This document shows positions 1-7,767 of a stretch of DNA of 64,000 bases, piece by piece. Each line of letters begins with the position of its first letter. The first letter of the stretch is position 1. The translations under genes were made by a program, and so were the position numbers. The stretch is from Bacteroidota bacterium (lineage in GTDB: Bacteria > Bacteroidota > Bacteroidia > Chitinophagales > Chitinophagaceae). Location: NCBI GenBank assembly GCA_023386555.1, contig JAEWJK010000001.1:186001-250000 (forward strand). The letters are read 5' to 3'. The notes below the pieces were generated by a model. It searched no databases, was not told the origin of the DNA, and saw nothing but the letters and a program-made list of their open reading frames with translations.

Positions 1-228
1 CAAACCTTTTTGTTTACCGGCACCATGAACAAATTAAAAAGAAGCGAAGCAGAAGAAATGGTTGAACAACATGGTGGGAAGATCTTAAGTGGTGTTAGCA
101 GTAAGTTGAATTACCTTGTTGTCGGAGAAGATGCAGGAAGTAAATTAGAAAAGGCTAAAAAGATAAATACGATAAGAGTGATTAATGAAGATGAGTTTTT
201 GACGCTAATAAATTCCAATGCAAGCTAA
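1..228 (+). CDS. ligA: NAD-dependent DNA ligase LigA, C-terminal BRCT domain (partial)
   Basis: Only the last ~75 codons are inside the window; the frame is open to base 1, so the gene begins upstream. The peptide reads TFLFTGTMNKLKRSEA and then GGKILSGVSSKLNYLVVGE, which is the BRCT fold that closes bacterial NAD-dependent ligases (F-TGT motif, GGK, LVVG). LigA seals nicks during replication and repair, and the BRCT domain helps it bind DNA. The catalytic domains are not visible, so another BRCT protein cannot be fully excluded. Copy 1 of the dispersed repeat follows about 30 bp after the stop. Confidence 0.85.
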   Translation, partial: QTFLFTGTMNKLKRSEAEEMVEQHGGKILSGVSSKLNYLVVGEDAGSKLEKAKKINTIRVINEDEFLTLINSNAS

Positions 229-257
229 TTCTCACTAATGTTCCATAAAGATTCATT

Positions 258-319
258 TGTACAAGAGTGCGACGCAACATAAGCTAAATAGAATTCCTGA
301 ACGCTGACTCAATAATAAA
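258..319 (+). repeat. Dispersed GTGAC/GCGAC repeat, copy 1 (GCGAC type)
   Basis: Core at 261-281 contains the GCGACGC dyad. The tail carries GAACGCTGACTC and then AATAATAAA, ending 3 bp before the ATG of the DUF2461 gene. It lies between two plus-strand genes and points the same way. After the core it resembles copy 3 most closely (shared CTGAACGCTG). Confidence 0.85.
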
Positions 320-322
320 AAA

Positions 323-994
323 ATGCTACAAACTTCTACGCTAAAATTTCTAAAAGACCTCGCTAAAAACAATAATAAAGAATGGTTTGATGCCAACAGA
401 AAAAGATATGAAACAGCAAGACAGGATTATATTGAACTGGCAGACAAAATTATCAAAGGCTTCTGCAAAAAAGATAAAGACTTTGAAACATTGGAAGCTA
501 AAAAATGCCTGTTCAGGATAAACCGAGACGTTCGTTTTAGCAAGGATAAAAGCCCTTATAAAACCAACTTCGGTGCATCGTTTGAACGTGGTGGAAGAAT
601 ATCTCCTTTCGCTGCTTATTATTTACATATTGAACCGGGAAACAAAAGCTTTATTGCAGGAGGTGTCTGGCAACCAGAGCCTGAGAGAATGAAAAAGATC
701 AGGCAGGAAATAGATTACAACTGGAGCGATTTTAAAAAGATCATCAGCAACAAAAAATTCGTATCACTGTTCAAAGACCTGGAGAAAACGAAAGAAACCA
801 GTCTTAGTCGTGAGCCGAAAGGTTATGAGAAAGATAATCCGGCTATTGATTATATAAAACTAAAAAGTTGGGTGGTGAGTGCTCCTCTAAAAGATACCGA
901 GTTGACCGATAAAGATCTGCTGAAAAAAGTTTTGCAAGCATTTGAAACTATGCAACCGATGATCATCTTTTTAAACAATGCAATTGACGAATAA
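323..994 (+). CDS. DUF2461 (TIGR02453) family protein
   Basis: A 223-residue soluble protein of the DUF2461 family, whose biochemical role is not established. Family marks are the N-terminal LKFLKDLAKNNNKEWFDANR, the central LFRINRDVRFSKDKSPYKTNFGA, and the GGVWQPEP segment near residue 117. Length is normal. No signal peptide or membrane segment is seen. The start is the ATG directly after the repeat tail, and no -7 box is visible between them. A perfect 11-bp hairpin begins 3 bp after the stop. Confidence 0.85.
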   Translation: MLQTSTLKFLKDLAKNNNKEWFDANRKRYETARQDYIELADKIIKGFCKKDKDFETLEAKKCLFRINRDVRFSKDKSPYKTNFGASFERGGRISPFAAYYLHIEPGNKSFIAGGVWQPEPERMKKIRQEIDYNWSDFKKIISNKKFVSLFKDLEKTKETSLSREPKGYEKDNPAIDYIKLKSWVVSAPLKDTELTDKDLLKKVLQAFETMQPMIIFLNNAIDE

Positions 995-997
995 AAA

Positions 998-1024
998 ATT
1001 GGCTGTATAGAGAATACAGCCAAT
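998..1024 (-). terminator. Perfect 11-bp hairpin with T-run on the minus strand
   Basis: Arms ATTGGCTGTAT (998-1008) and ATACAGCCAAT (1014-1024) enclose a 5-nt loop. On the minus strand it is followed by six T, so it would stop transcription entering from the right. On the plus strand it lies right after the DUF2461 stop but lacks a T-run. Confidence 0.7.
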
Positions 1025-1082
1025 AAACCAGACTAAAACTAATGCACAACGTTTAAATATTTTTTTCTTCTGAGAGAAAATA

Positions 1083-1185
1083 AGCATCACCATGATCATC
1101 GACAAACGGTAATTGTATTATACTGGCAGACCTGATGATTATCGTAAAGGTTAACAGAAAGTAGTGTCAATAACCTGGTGATGCT
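1083..1185. ncRNA. Candidate structured RNA or leader (three-way junction)
   Basis: AGCATCACCA (1083-1092) pairs perfectly with TGGTGATGCT (1176-1185). Inside, ATCATC (1095-1100) can pair with GATGAT (1134-1139) and GGTTA (1149-1153) with TAACC (1171-1175), giving a three-way junction. The segment lies between convergent genes and is flanked by two terminator hairpins (998-1024 and 1230-1252). No protein is encoded. The strand is unknown, no clear promoter is seen, and chance pairing is possible. Confidence 0.3.
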
Positions 1186-1229
1186 ATTAAATCATCGGAA
1201 GTATTTTTGAATTTTTAGTTTTAAAAATA

Positions 1230-1252
1230 AAGGCCTGCTATTAACAGGCCTT
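1230..1252 (-). terminator. Terminator of the YceI/beta-barrel transcript
   Basis: Arms AAGGCCTG (1230-1237) and CAGGCCTT (1245-1252) enclose a 7-nt loop. On the minus strand a T-rich stretch follows; on the plus strand TTTTC follows, so it may act both ways. It sits just past the stop of the beta-barrel gene. Confidence 0.8.
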
Positions 1253-1263
1253 TTCTCTAGTCA

Positions 1264-2679
1264 TTAGAACCCTACAACAGCTTCAATAACCCAACCTTTG
1301 AACTTACCACCGTTACGGAAGTCATTTCCAAGGAAGCCTTTGTAGTTTTGATTAACATACTCAGCTTTCATCAACACATTCTTTGTAAGGAACCAACCTG
1401 CTCCAAATGCTGTACGATCAATTGTTACGTCAACTATTCTTGCTGTAGAAGCTGGAGTAGTTACCGGAGTTTGACTTAGTTCAGCATTTACTTTATTATA
1501 TCTTGCACCTAAGTAGAAGCTTTCATTTTTACCAAATCTGTATAAACCTTCAGCTGCGAACTGAGTTGCTTTTCTTTCAGCAGTTTCAGTTTTGCTTCTG
1601 CCTTTTGCAGTTTCATAAGTACCGAAGAATTCAAAACCATAAGCTTTTACAAAAGCATTCAACATAGTAGCAGTAATCTTTTTGCTAAAGCCTGGGTTGA
1701 AACGTCCTGAAGAATACATTGCTGTGTAAGCTTTAACAGCACCTGCATTGTCTCTTTCAACTTCCATTACATTTTGGTAGTTAGAACCGGCACGGTCACC
1801 ACTGTATAATGTTAAACCACTACCAGCCTGGCTGCTGTTTGTATAAATGCTACCAGTTAAACGGAAACGTAAGTCGTCACCTAATTTTTTATCAATACCT
1901 AGTTTAGCATATAAAGAAGGGTTTCTTTTTACATTATCATCCTGAGCAGTTTTGAAAGTAGAGTCAACGTGTCCTTTGATCATACCATTTGTAATACCAC
2001 CCATTGCAATCAAACCATTTTTCTGGAAATAGATTTCACCACCAATCTCAGTAGCAAAAGCATCCATAATGTTTCCTTCCATGAAAGGAGACTGAAGTGT
2101 ATGACCTGCATCCGGACGACGGAAGTGTGCATCACCATAATTGATCTCCATATGACCTACTTTAATAGTAGTGTACTTCATTACATCATTAAGTAATTTA
2201 CTATTTAAGAAAGGAAGTTTGTCTATTTGGAAATAACCACCTTTTACCCAGAATTCGTTGTGGTGACGAGAAGACATGTAGTTGGTAACGTTCATAGAAA
2301 TACCATCAGCAAGCTGAGCATCGATGAACAAGTTAGCCTGAGCTGTCATGAAACCTGGAGCTAATTTCCACAGCCTGTTTGAGTTGCCTAATACAGTAGG
2401 TGCATTCTCGTGCTTGATGTTTTGATATTGCATAGTAAAACCAGCACCAAACCTGATTTTTTTACCTTCGTAAGGCTTATTGTTATCTTCTTTAGTTGTT
2501 TCGAATACACCAATACCATTCTGGCTGTAAGGACGGAAGTAAGATGGAGTTCCATAAGTGAACTTTTCATCTTCTGTTTTCTGATCTTGTTTTGGTTGTT
2601 CCTGTGCCATAGAAGCAAGTGGAAGTATCATTCCTATTGCAAGCAAGAGTTTTGCGGATTTTGTGATATACGTTTTCAT
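1264..2679 (-). CDS. Outer-membrane beta-barrel (porin-like) protein
   Basis: A 471-residue protein with a signal peptide (MKTYITKSAKLLLAIGMILPLASMAQ, cleavage after about residue 25) and a mature part made of alternating aromatic/polar strands. It ends in aromatic-rich strands (GWVIEAVVGF), as outer-membrane barrels do. The many -YxNVMEVERD- and -GARYNKVNAEL- type stretches suggest a barrel of roughly 16 strands. I cannot name a substrate; it could be a phosphate-selective-like porin or a Bacteroidota-specific barrel. It follows the YceI gene by 33 bp on the same strand and probably shares its transcript. Confidence 0.7.
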   Translation of the reverse strand: MKTYITKSAKLLLAIGMILPLASMAQEQPKQDQKTEDEKFTYGTPSYFRPYSQNGIGVFETTKEDNNKPYEGKKIRFGAGFTMQYQNIKHENAPTVLGNSNRLWKLAPGFMTAQANLFIDAQLADGISMNVTNYMSSRHHNEFWVKGGYFQIDKLPFLNSKLLNDVMKYTTIKVGHMEINYGDAHFRRPDAGHTLQSPFMEGNIMDAFATEIGGEIYFQKNGLIAMGGITNGMIKGHVDSTFKTAQDDNVKRNPSLYAKLGIDKKLGDDLRFRLTGSIYTNSSQAGSGLTLYSGDRAGSNYQNVMEVERDNAGAVKAYTAMYSSGRFNPGFSKKITATMLNAFVKAYGFEFFGTYETAKGRSKTETAERKATQFAAEGLYRFGKNESFYLGARYNKVNAELSQTPVTTPASTARIVDVTIDRTAFGAGWFLTKNVLMKAEYVNQNYKGFLGNDFRNGGKFKGWVIEAVVGF

Positions 2680-2712
2680 GTGAAATGTTTTAAATGTTGA
2701 GATTTGCAGTTA

Positions 2713-3291
2713 TTATGATTTGATTTTTAAATTGTAGCCGATAGTGATCTCATCACCTGTTTTAATAGCACCGAACATCACAACAGGAGGTTTTACTTTC
2801 CAATCTGTCATCTTGATCACTTTAGTACCAACGATGGTGAAGCTTTTATCAGCTGCATTATATTTTAATGTACCAACCAGATCTGTTGCTTTTGTAGTAC
2901 CAGAGATGGTAAGATTACCTACACCTTTAAAACTGTAAGTAGTAGCATCAACAGCTGTGATAGATCCTGATGTCATTACAAAGCTTATGCTTGGGTGAGC
3001 CTTTGTATCAAGGGCTTTGTAACCATTTTTATCAAGACCGCCAGTTCCACTTTTTAAAGTTTCTGCAGCAAGAACAAAGCTGAGGTTGGAGATAGAAGTA
3101 AGTTTGTCGCCTGTCATTACAAGAGTGGCATCACATTTACCTGCCTGTGATTTCATTTCCCAATCGTGTAATGTTGAAGTTCCTTTAATTGATACAGCTG
3201 CATTAGCTGCTCCGAATTTTACTTGACCAAAACTGGTAAGACCGATCATCAGACCAATCAAAGCCAGGGTGAAGAATTTTACTGTTTTCAT
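2713..3291 (-). CDS. YceI family periplasmic protein
   Basis: A 192-residue exported protein: signal peptide through about residue 22 (LIGLMIGLTSFGQ), then a YceI lipocalin-like barrel with the hallmark SIKGTSTLHDWEMKS near residue 35 and NLTISGTTKATDLVGTL near residue 125. YceI proteins bind isoprenoid-type lipids in a hydrophobic pocket; the physiological ligand here is unknown. It is the first gene of a likely two-gene operon with the beta-barrel protein and has a well-formed -7 box upstream inside a pair of inverted repeats. Confidence 0.9.
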   Translation of the reverse strand: MKTVKFFTLALIGLMIGLTSFGQVKFGAANAAVSIKGTSTLHDWEMKSQAGKCDATLVMTGDKLTSISNLSFVLAAETLKSGTGGLDKNGYKALDTKAHPSISFVMTSGSITAVDATTYSFKGVGNLTISGTTKATDLVGTLKYNAADKSFTIVGTKVIKMTDWKVKPPVVMFGAIKTGDEITIGYNLKIKS

Positions 3292-3331
3292 GACTAGAGT
3301 TTTATCTGTTTTAGAATGATATGTTTTAATT

Positions 3332-3390
3332 CCGTTGACAGGTCAAAAGTATATTGAGGCACAACGGTTAAGCATGAGATATGTCAACGG
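3332..3390 (-). promoter_or_regulatory. YceI-operon promoter with flanking inverted repeats
   Basis: A minus-strand -7 box TACTTTTG lies at 3344-3351, 52 bp before the YceI start codon. It is enclosed by a perfect 9-bp inverted repeat, CCGTTGACA (3332-3340) and TGTCAACGG (3382-3390), centred 50 bp apart. A third CAACGG lies at 3362-3367. The layout suggests a regulator bound on both sides of the promoter; its identity is unknown. Confidence 0.5.
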
Positions 3391-3485
3391 CTAGTATGAG
3401 TTTTATCAAGCACAAACCTGATTACAATCATATTCGTACCGCTAAATCGTTGGTTTATAGCCGTTACGCACCTAAGGGAACAAAA

Positions 3486-3508
3486 AAGCCAATGAATATC
3501 ATTGGCTT
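3486..3508 (-). terminator. Terminator of asd
   Basis: Arms AAGCCAATGA and TCATTGGCTT (perfect 10 bp, 3-nt loop) are followed on the minus strand by a run of six T. It lies 22 bp after the asd stop codon. Confidence 0.9.
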
Positions 3509-3530
3509 AACACAAGGTCTATATGATCAG

Positions 3531-4520
3531 TTATAGCAAATTATTGCTGTGCAGGTATTCAGCAATTTGCACTGCATTCGTAGCTGCCCCTTTTCTAAGG
3601 TTATCACTAACGATCCACATGTTTACTGTGTTGGGCTGTGTTTCATCTCTTCTGATTCTTCCCACAAATACTTCATCTTTATCATGAGCCCATAATGGCA
3701 TTGGATAAATTTGCTGCGAAGGATCATCCTGCACCACAACTCCTGGAGCATTACTAAGAATCGATTTCAATTCATCCAACACAAATTCATTTTCAAATTC
3801 AACATTCACACTTTCACTATGACCACCCATTACAGGAATACGAACAGTTGTTGCGGTAACACGAATGTTATCATCACCCATTATCTTATTCGTTTCCTTC
3901 ACCATCTTCATTTCTTCTTTGGTGTAGCCATTCTCTAAAAACACATCTATTTGCGGTAAAGCATTAAGGTCAATTTTATACTTGTACGCCATTTCTCCTT
4001 CCTTACCAGATCTTTCATTCATTAACTGGTCAACAGCTTTTTTGCCTGTACCAGTTACACTTTGATAAGTAGAAACAACAACTCTTTTTATTTTATACTT
4101 CTCATGCAATGGCTGCAATGCAACCACCATCTGTATTGTGGAGCAATTCGGATTAGCAATAATGTAGTCATCTTTGGTAAGTACTTGAGCATTCACTTCA
4201 GGTACTACAAGTTTCTTTGTCTCATCCATTCTCCATGCAGAAGAATTATCTATCACTTTTATTGCTGCGGCAGCAAACTTAGGTGCCCATTCTAATGAAG
4301 TGCTTCCACCAGCAGAAAAAATTGCCACAGCTGGTTTGGCTGCAATAGCATCATCCATGCTGATGATCTTGTATCGCTTTCCTTTAAACTCAATTTCTTT
4401 ACCTACTGATCTTTCAGAAGCAACAGGAATTAATTCTGTAACAGGAAAATTTCTTTCTGCCAATACCTGTAACATCTTCGATCCAACCAGGCCTGTAGCA
4501 CCAACTACTGCAACTTTCAT
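3531..4520 (-). CDS. asd: Aspartate-semialdehyde dehydrogenase
   Basis: Reduces L-aspartyl-4-phosphate to aspartate semialdehyde with NADPH, the branch point to lysine/diaminopimelate, threonine and methionine. The 329 residues start with the nucleotide-binding motif VGATGLVGSKMLQVL. They carry the catalytic cysteine in NPNCST near residue 127 and the substrate-binding segment GGHSESVNVEFE in the C-terminal half. Length is normal. It is followed by its own terminator and preceded by repeat copy 2, so it is probably transcribed alone. No lysine riboswitch is evident in the leader. Confidence 0.95.
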   Translation of the reverse strand: MKVAVVGATGLVGSKMLQVLAERNFPVTELIPVASERSVGKEIEFKGKRYKIISMDDAIAAKPAVAIFSAGGSTSLEWAPKFAAAAIKVIDNSSAWRMDETKKLVVPEVNAQVLTKDDYIIANPNCSTIQMVVALQPLHEKYKIKRVVVSTYQSVTGTGKKAVDQLMNERSGKEGEMAYKYKIDLNALPQIDVFLENGYTKEEMKMVKETNKIMGDDNIRVTATTVRIPVMGGHSESVNVEFENEFVLDELKSILSNAPGVVVQDDPSQQIYPMPLWAHDKDEVFVGRIRRDETQPNTVNMWIVSDNLRKGAATNAVQIAEYLHSNNLL

Positions 4521-4536
4521 TGATATTTTTTTAATT

Positions 4537-4604
4537 TTTATTATTTAGCCAACAGCATATCGCTTGTCATCGTCTGTTGTGTCACTCACTTGTACTTTCT
4601 GAAC
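4537..4604 (-). repeat. Dispersed GTGAC/GCGAC repeat, copy 2 (GTGAC type)
   Basis: Core at 4573-4593 (minus-strand reading) is preceded by TTCAGAAAGT and followed by a tail ending in AATAATAAA. The tail end lies 17 bp before the asd start codon. The orientation matches both flanking minus-strand genes. Confidence 0.85.
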
Positions 4605-4619
4605 AATAAGCAACAAAAA

Positions 4620-4639
4620 ACCTTCCATTTCAGGAAGGT
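4620..4639 (-). terminator. Terminator of the PfkB kinase gene
   Basis: Arms ACCTTCC and GGAAGGT enclose a 6-nt loop; six T follow on the minus strand. It is about 115 bp past the kinase stop and just upstream of repeat copy 2. Confidence 0.75.
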
Positions 4640-4755
4640 CTTACATTTATCATTCAACATAAACGTATCACACCTTCCGCTTAAAGAAACTGTTTATTAC
4701 GTTTTATGTGCTTTTTCAACTGCATTACGTTGCGAATATATTCAGCAAAACTGTT

Positions 4756-5679
4756 TTATACAAGATTAATATCAAAATTCACTAACTGAACAAACTCATT
4801 CAGCCTTGCGTCAATATCAGCTTTTGTTATTTCTCTCAGTCTATCTGTGCCAAATTTCTCAACACAGAAACTCGCCATTGCAGAACCTACAATGATTGCT
4901 GTTTTCATATTATGGAAAGAAATATCTTTCGTCCTTGCTAAATGACCAATAAATCCACCTGCAAATGTATCGCCAGCACCTGTAGGATCAAACACTTCTT
5001 CTAAAGGTAAAGCAGGAGCGAAGAACACATTATTCTCATGAAACAATAATGCACCATGTTCACCCTTCTTTATCACAAGATATTTCGGGCCCATTTTCAT
5101 TATTGCCTGTGCAGCTCTTACCAAAGAATATTCACCACTTAACTCTCTTGCTTCGCTATCATTCAACAATAAAACATCCACTTTAGAAATCACTTCCTGC
5201 AGATCTTTCAATGCAACTTCCATCCAGAAGTTCATTGTATCCATCACAATCAGCTTTGGCTTATTCTTTAACTGGTTGATCACACTTAACTGAACAGCAG
5301 GTGCAAGATTTCCCAACATCAGAAACTCACAATCCTGGTAACTATCAGGCACAACAGGATCAAATGTTCCCAGCACATTCAATTCAGTAACCAATGTATC
5401 TCTTGTGTTCATATCAAGATGATACTTACCACTCCAGAAAAAGCTTTTTTCATCTTTTTTTATCTGAACACCTTCTAATGCAACACCTCTTGCAGTTAAA
5501 GCATCTAATTCTTCCTGCGGAAAGTCACCACCCACTACAGATATCTGCCTTACAGGTTGTGTAAAGTTTGATGCACACCAGGCAATATATGTTGCGGCAC
5601 CACCAATTATTTTATCAGTCTTTCCAAAAGGGGTTTCAATTGCATCAAAAGCCATCGAACCCACAACAACTAAACTCAT
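4756..5679 (-). CDS. PfkB-family carbohydrate/nucleoside kinase
   Basis: A ribokinase-fold ATP-dependent kinase of 307 residues. The C-terminal family signature DPTGAGDTFAGGFIGHL with the catalytic aspartate lies near residue 237, and the N-terminal GGAATYIAWCASNF substrate-side motif near residue 26. The sugar or nucleoside substrate cannot be read from the sequence, and neighbouring genes give no hint. The region upstream is shared with the divergent TetR gene and holds an imperfect inverted repeat (5719-5884). Confidence 0.85.
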   Translation of the reverse strand: MSLVVVGSMAFDAIETPFGKTDKIIGGAATYIAWCASNFTQPVRQISVVGGDFPQEELDALTARGVALEGVQIKKDEKSFFWSGKYHLDMNTRDTLVTELNVLGTFDPVVPDSYQDCEFLMLGNLAPAVQLSVINQLKNKPKLIVMDTMNFWMEVALKDLQEVISKVDVLLLNDSEARELSGEYSLVRAAQAIMKMGPKYLVIKKGEHGALLFHENNVFFAPALPLEEVFDPTGAGDTFAGGFIGHLARTKDISFHNMKTAIIVGSAMASFCVEKFGTDRLREITKADIDARLNEFVQLVNFDINLV

Positions 5680-5718
5680 ATAATTTTCTTTATGGGCTGC
5701 GAAGCTATGATTTAATAG

Positions 5719-5884
5719 AACACGGAGAACACAGATGCTTTGGATTAGTACTAATGAAAAATAATCATCAAAAGAAATGTTTATGCCATCAACCCTTGCC
5801 TAGCACTTTCTTCGGTATAACTTCACTCATTGAAAGTTTGTCATCATATCAGCGTTAATTTATTCAATCCGTGTCATCCGTGTT
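5719..5884. repeat. Imperfect inverted repeat (CACGG-type) upstream of the kinase
   Basis: AACACGGAGAACACAGAT starts at 5719; its near-complement TCCGTGTCATCCGTGTT ends at 5884. About 130 bp separate the arms. Each arm is itself a tandem of two CACGG-like words. The span covers the kinase leader and reaches the edge of the TetR promoter. Confidence 0.5.
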
Positions 5885-5912
5885 TCATTTAAAAAACTAA
5901 CAAAAAATCAAA

Positions 5913-5944
5913 TTTGCATTCCTAACGTTCGTTAGTTAAATTCG
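5913..5944 (+). promoter_or_regulatory. paaR promoter with PaaR-type operator
   Basis: A perfect palindrome CTAACGTTCGTTAG sits at 5922-5935. Upstream is TTTG (5913-5916, -33) and downstream TAAATTCG (5937-5944, one mismatch to TAnnTTTG) at 20-bp spacing, so the operator fills the space between the boxes. It fits the CNAACGNNCGTTNG site that I recall for Thermus PaaR. This argues for autorepression, relieved by phenylacetyl-CoA. Confidence 0.7.
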
Positions 5945-5951
5945 CAGCCTG

Positions 5952-6542
5952 ATGGGACGAATTAAGACCGAAAACAACTCCACCCGAAAAGAGATCATCA
6001 TTGAAAAAGCAGCTAATCTTTTCAAAGAAAAAGGTTACAAAGCTGCCAGCATGAGAGATATTGCTGAAGTAGTGGGTGTAGAAGCTGCCAGCTTGTATAA
6101 TCATATCAAAAGTAAATCCGAGTTACTGCATGTGATCTGCCTGGATGTTGCAAACCGCTTCACCAATAAGATCGAAGAAGTGGAAGCTGAAAATATTTCA
6201 TCGAAAGAAAAGATAGAGAAACTATTGCGTTTTCATATTCGTGAAATGCTGAACAATTACGAAGATGTAATTGTTAGCGATAGAGAATGGAAACATCTAT
6301 CAGATCCATATCTTTCGAACTTTCGCCATCAACGCAGAACTTATAGAAAACGTTTTGCAAGCATTATTGAAGAAGGAATCAAAAAGAAAGAGATCAAAAA
6401 AATCGATTCGTCAACAGCAGTGCTGATTATGCTGCATGCGGTAAGTGGTATAGAAAGCTTCCACCGAAGCAAACAAAAGATCAGCGGTAAAGAGTTAGAA
6501 GAAAACATGATCACTATTCTTATAAACGGATTAGCAAAATAG
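5952..6542 (+). CDS. paaR: TetR-family regulator of the paa cluster (PaaR-like)
   Basis: A 196-residue TetR protein. The N-terminal helix-turn-helix spans about residues 13-57 (AANLFKEKGYKAASMRDIA, then AASLYNHIKSKSELL), followed by an all-helical ligand domain. It heads the phenylacetate cluster, with paaE starting one base after its stop. A palindromic operator lies 17-30 bp upstream of its start. In bacteria that use a TetR-type PaaR, phenylacetyl-CoA releases the repressor from DNA; that is family knowledge, and the assignment here rests on context plus the operator. Confidence 0.8.
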   Translation: MGRIKTENNSTRKEIIIEKAANLFKEKGYKAASMRDIAEVVGVEAASLYNHIKSKSELLHVICLDVANRFTNKIEEVEAENISSKEKIEKLLRFHIREMLNNYEDVIVSDREWKHLSDPYLSNFRHQRRTYRKRFASIIEEGIKKKEIKKIDSSTAVLIMLHAVSGIESFHRSKQKISGKELEENMITILINGLAK

Positions 6543-6543
6543 T

Positions 6544-7623
6544 ATGGCTTTACAATTTCATAGATTGATCGTCAAAGCGGTAACAAAGGAAACACCTGAT
6601 TGTGTTTCTGTTTCATTTGAAATTCCGGAAGGTTTAAAAAAGGATTTTCAATATACAGCCGGACAAAATCTTACGCTCAGAACATGGATCGACAACGAAG
6701 AAGTTAGACGTTCATATTCTTTGTGTAGTTCTCCTTTAGATAATGAATGGAAGGTGGCCATCAAAAAAGTTCCTGGCGGGCAATTTTCTGTTTTCGCCAA
6801 TGAGCAGCTCAAAGCAATGAGCATGTTGGAAGTTATGCCTCCAACCGGAAAATTCACTGTAGAGCCAAAAACGGAAAACAAAAAAAATTATGTTGCTTTT
6901 GCGGCTGGCAGTGGAATAACACCGATCATTTCTATTATCAAAACTGTTATAAGAACTGAACCTGAAAGCACATTCACTTTAGTGTATGGCAACCGAAACA
7001 GAACATCAATCATTTTCAAAGAAGAACTGGAAGCACTGAAGAATAAATTCATGAGTCGATTTCGTATCGTACATGTCTTGAGTCGTGAATTAACCGATGC
7101 AACGATCAATCATGGAAGAATTGATGCGGAAAAATGTGATGCATTATTTACAAAGCACCTCGAAATAGATGCTGATGAATTTTTCTTATGCGGACCGGAA
7201 GCCATGATCTTTTGCGTTAGAGATTTTTTGAAGGCAAAAGGTGTTGATGAAAAGAAAATACACTTTGAACTGTTTACTTCTCCTGGTCAACAACTGTCAA
7301 CCGTCAACCGTCAACCGTCAACCGAAGAAGCACATGTTCCAAAAAGCAAGATCGTTATCATAAGAGATGGAAGACAGTTTGAATTTGATTTGGAATATGA
7401 CAGCGAACCAATTTTAGATGCAGCCATTCATAACGGAATTGATCTGCCATATAGCTGTAAAGGTGGAGTTTGTTCAACCTGTTCTGCCAAGGTAACAGAA
7501 GGTGAAGTTAAAATGGATGTTTGTTATGCATTAGAACCGGAAGATGTTGCGAAAGGATTTATACTCACCTGTCAATCACATCCTAAAACAGAGAGAGTTG
7601 TAGTGAATTTTGATGCAGTGTAG
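6544..7623 (+). CDS. paaE: Phenylacetyl-CoA epoxidase reductase subunit PaaE
   Basis: The 359-residue reductase passes electrons from NADPH to the PaaABC(D) oxygenase. The FAD site RSYSLCSS lies near residue 56 and the NAD(P) site AAGSGITPIISI near residue 120. A C-terminal plant-type [2Fe-2S] ferredoxin follows with CKGGVCSTC near residues 303-311 and the fourth cysteine in LTCQSHP near residue 342. The linker between the halves is encoded in part by four exact TCAACCG heptamers (7297-7324), giving LSTVNRQPST. Because 28 is not a multiple of three, a change in copy number would shift the frame before the ferredoxin. The gene follows the regulator by 1 bp. Confidence 0.95.
   Translation: MALQFHRLIVKAVTKETPDCVSVSFEIPEGLKKDFQYTAGQNLTLRTWIDNEEVRRSYSLCSSPLDNEWKVAIKKVPGGQFSVFANEQLKAMSMLEVMPPTGKFTVEPKTENKKNYVAFAAGSGITPIISIIKTVIRTEPESTFTLVYGNRNRTSIIFKEELEALKNKFMSRFRIVHVLSRELTDATINHGRIDAEKCDALFTKHLEIDADEFFLCGPEAMIFCVRDFLKAKGVDEKKIHFELFTSPGQQLSTVNRQPSTEEAHVPKSKIVIIRDGRQFEFDLEYDSEPILDAAIHNGIDLPYSCKGGVCSTCSAKVTEGEVKMDVCYALEPEDVAKGFILTCQSHPKTERVVVNFDAV
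7297..7324 (+). repeat. Heptanucleotide tandem repeat (TCAACCG x4) inside paaE
   Basis: Four exact copies of TCAACCG, preceded by a degenerate copy (CAACTG). They lie in the linker between the reductase and ferredoxin domains. The same word class (CTGTCAAC/CTGTAAAC) recurs upstream of the KdnA-like gene at 48.2 kb. Confidence 0.9.
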
Positions 7624-7697
7624 TTGTTTAGTTAAGAAGCTGGCAGTTTTAAAATAAACGGGTAGCTAAATAGTAAATTTGTTGAATAGAATTGGTG

Positions 7698-7757
7698 TTG
7701 CACAAGAGTGCGACGCAACGAAATTTAAATAAAGAACTGAACGCTGGTATCATAAAA
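7698..7757 (+). repeat. Dispersed GTGAC/GCGAC repeat, copy 3 (GCGAC type)
   Basis: Core at 7702-7722 is followed by ATTTAAATAAAGAACTGAA, CGCTGG and ATCATAAAA, the tail running into the -7 box of paaA. It splits the paa cluster between paaE and paaA and points in the direction of transcription. Confidence 0.9.
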
Positions 7758-7765
7758 TATATTTG
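7758..7765 (+). promoter_or_regulatory. -7 box of paaA
   Basis: TATATTTG fits TAnnTTTG and ends 2 bp before the paaA ATG, implying a leaderless or nearly leaderless transcript. It begins 39 bp after the CAAC of the repeat core; no clear TTTG/TTG -33 box is visible. Confidence 0.5.
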
Positions 7766-7767
7766 TT

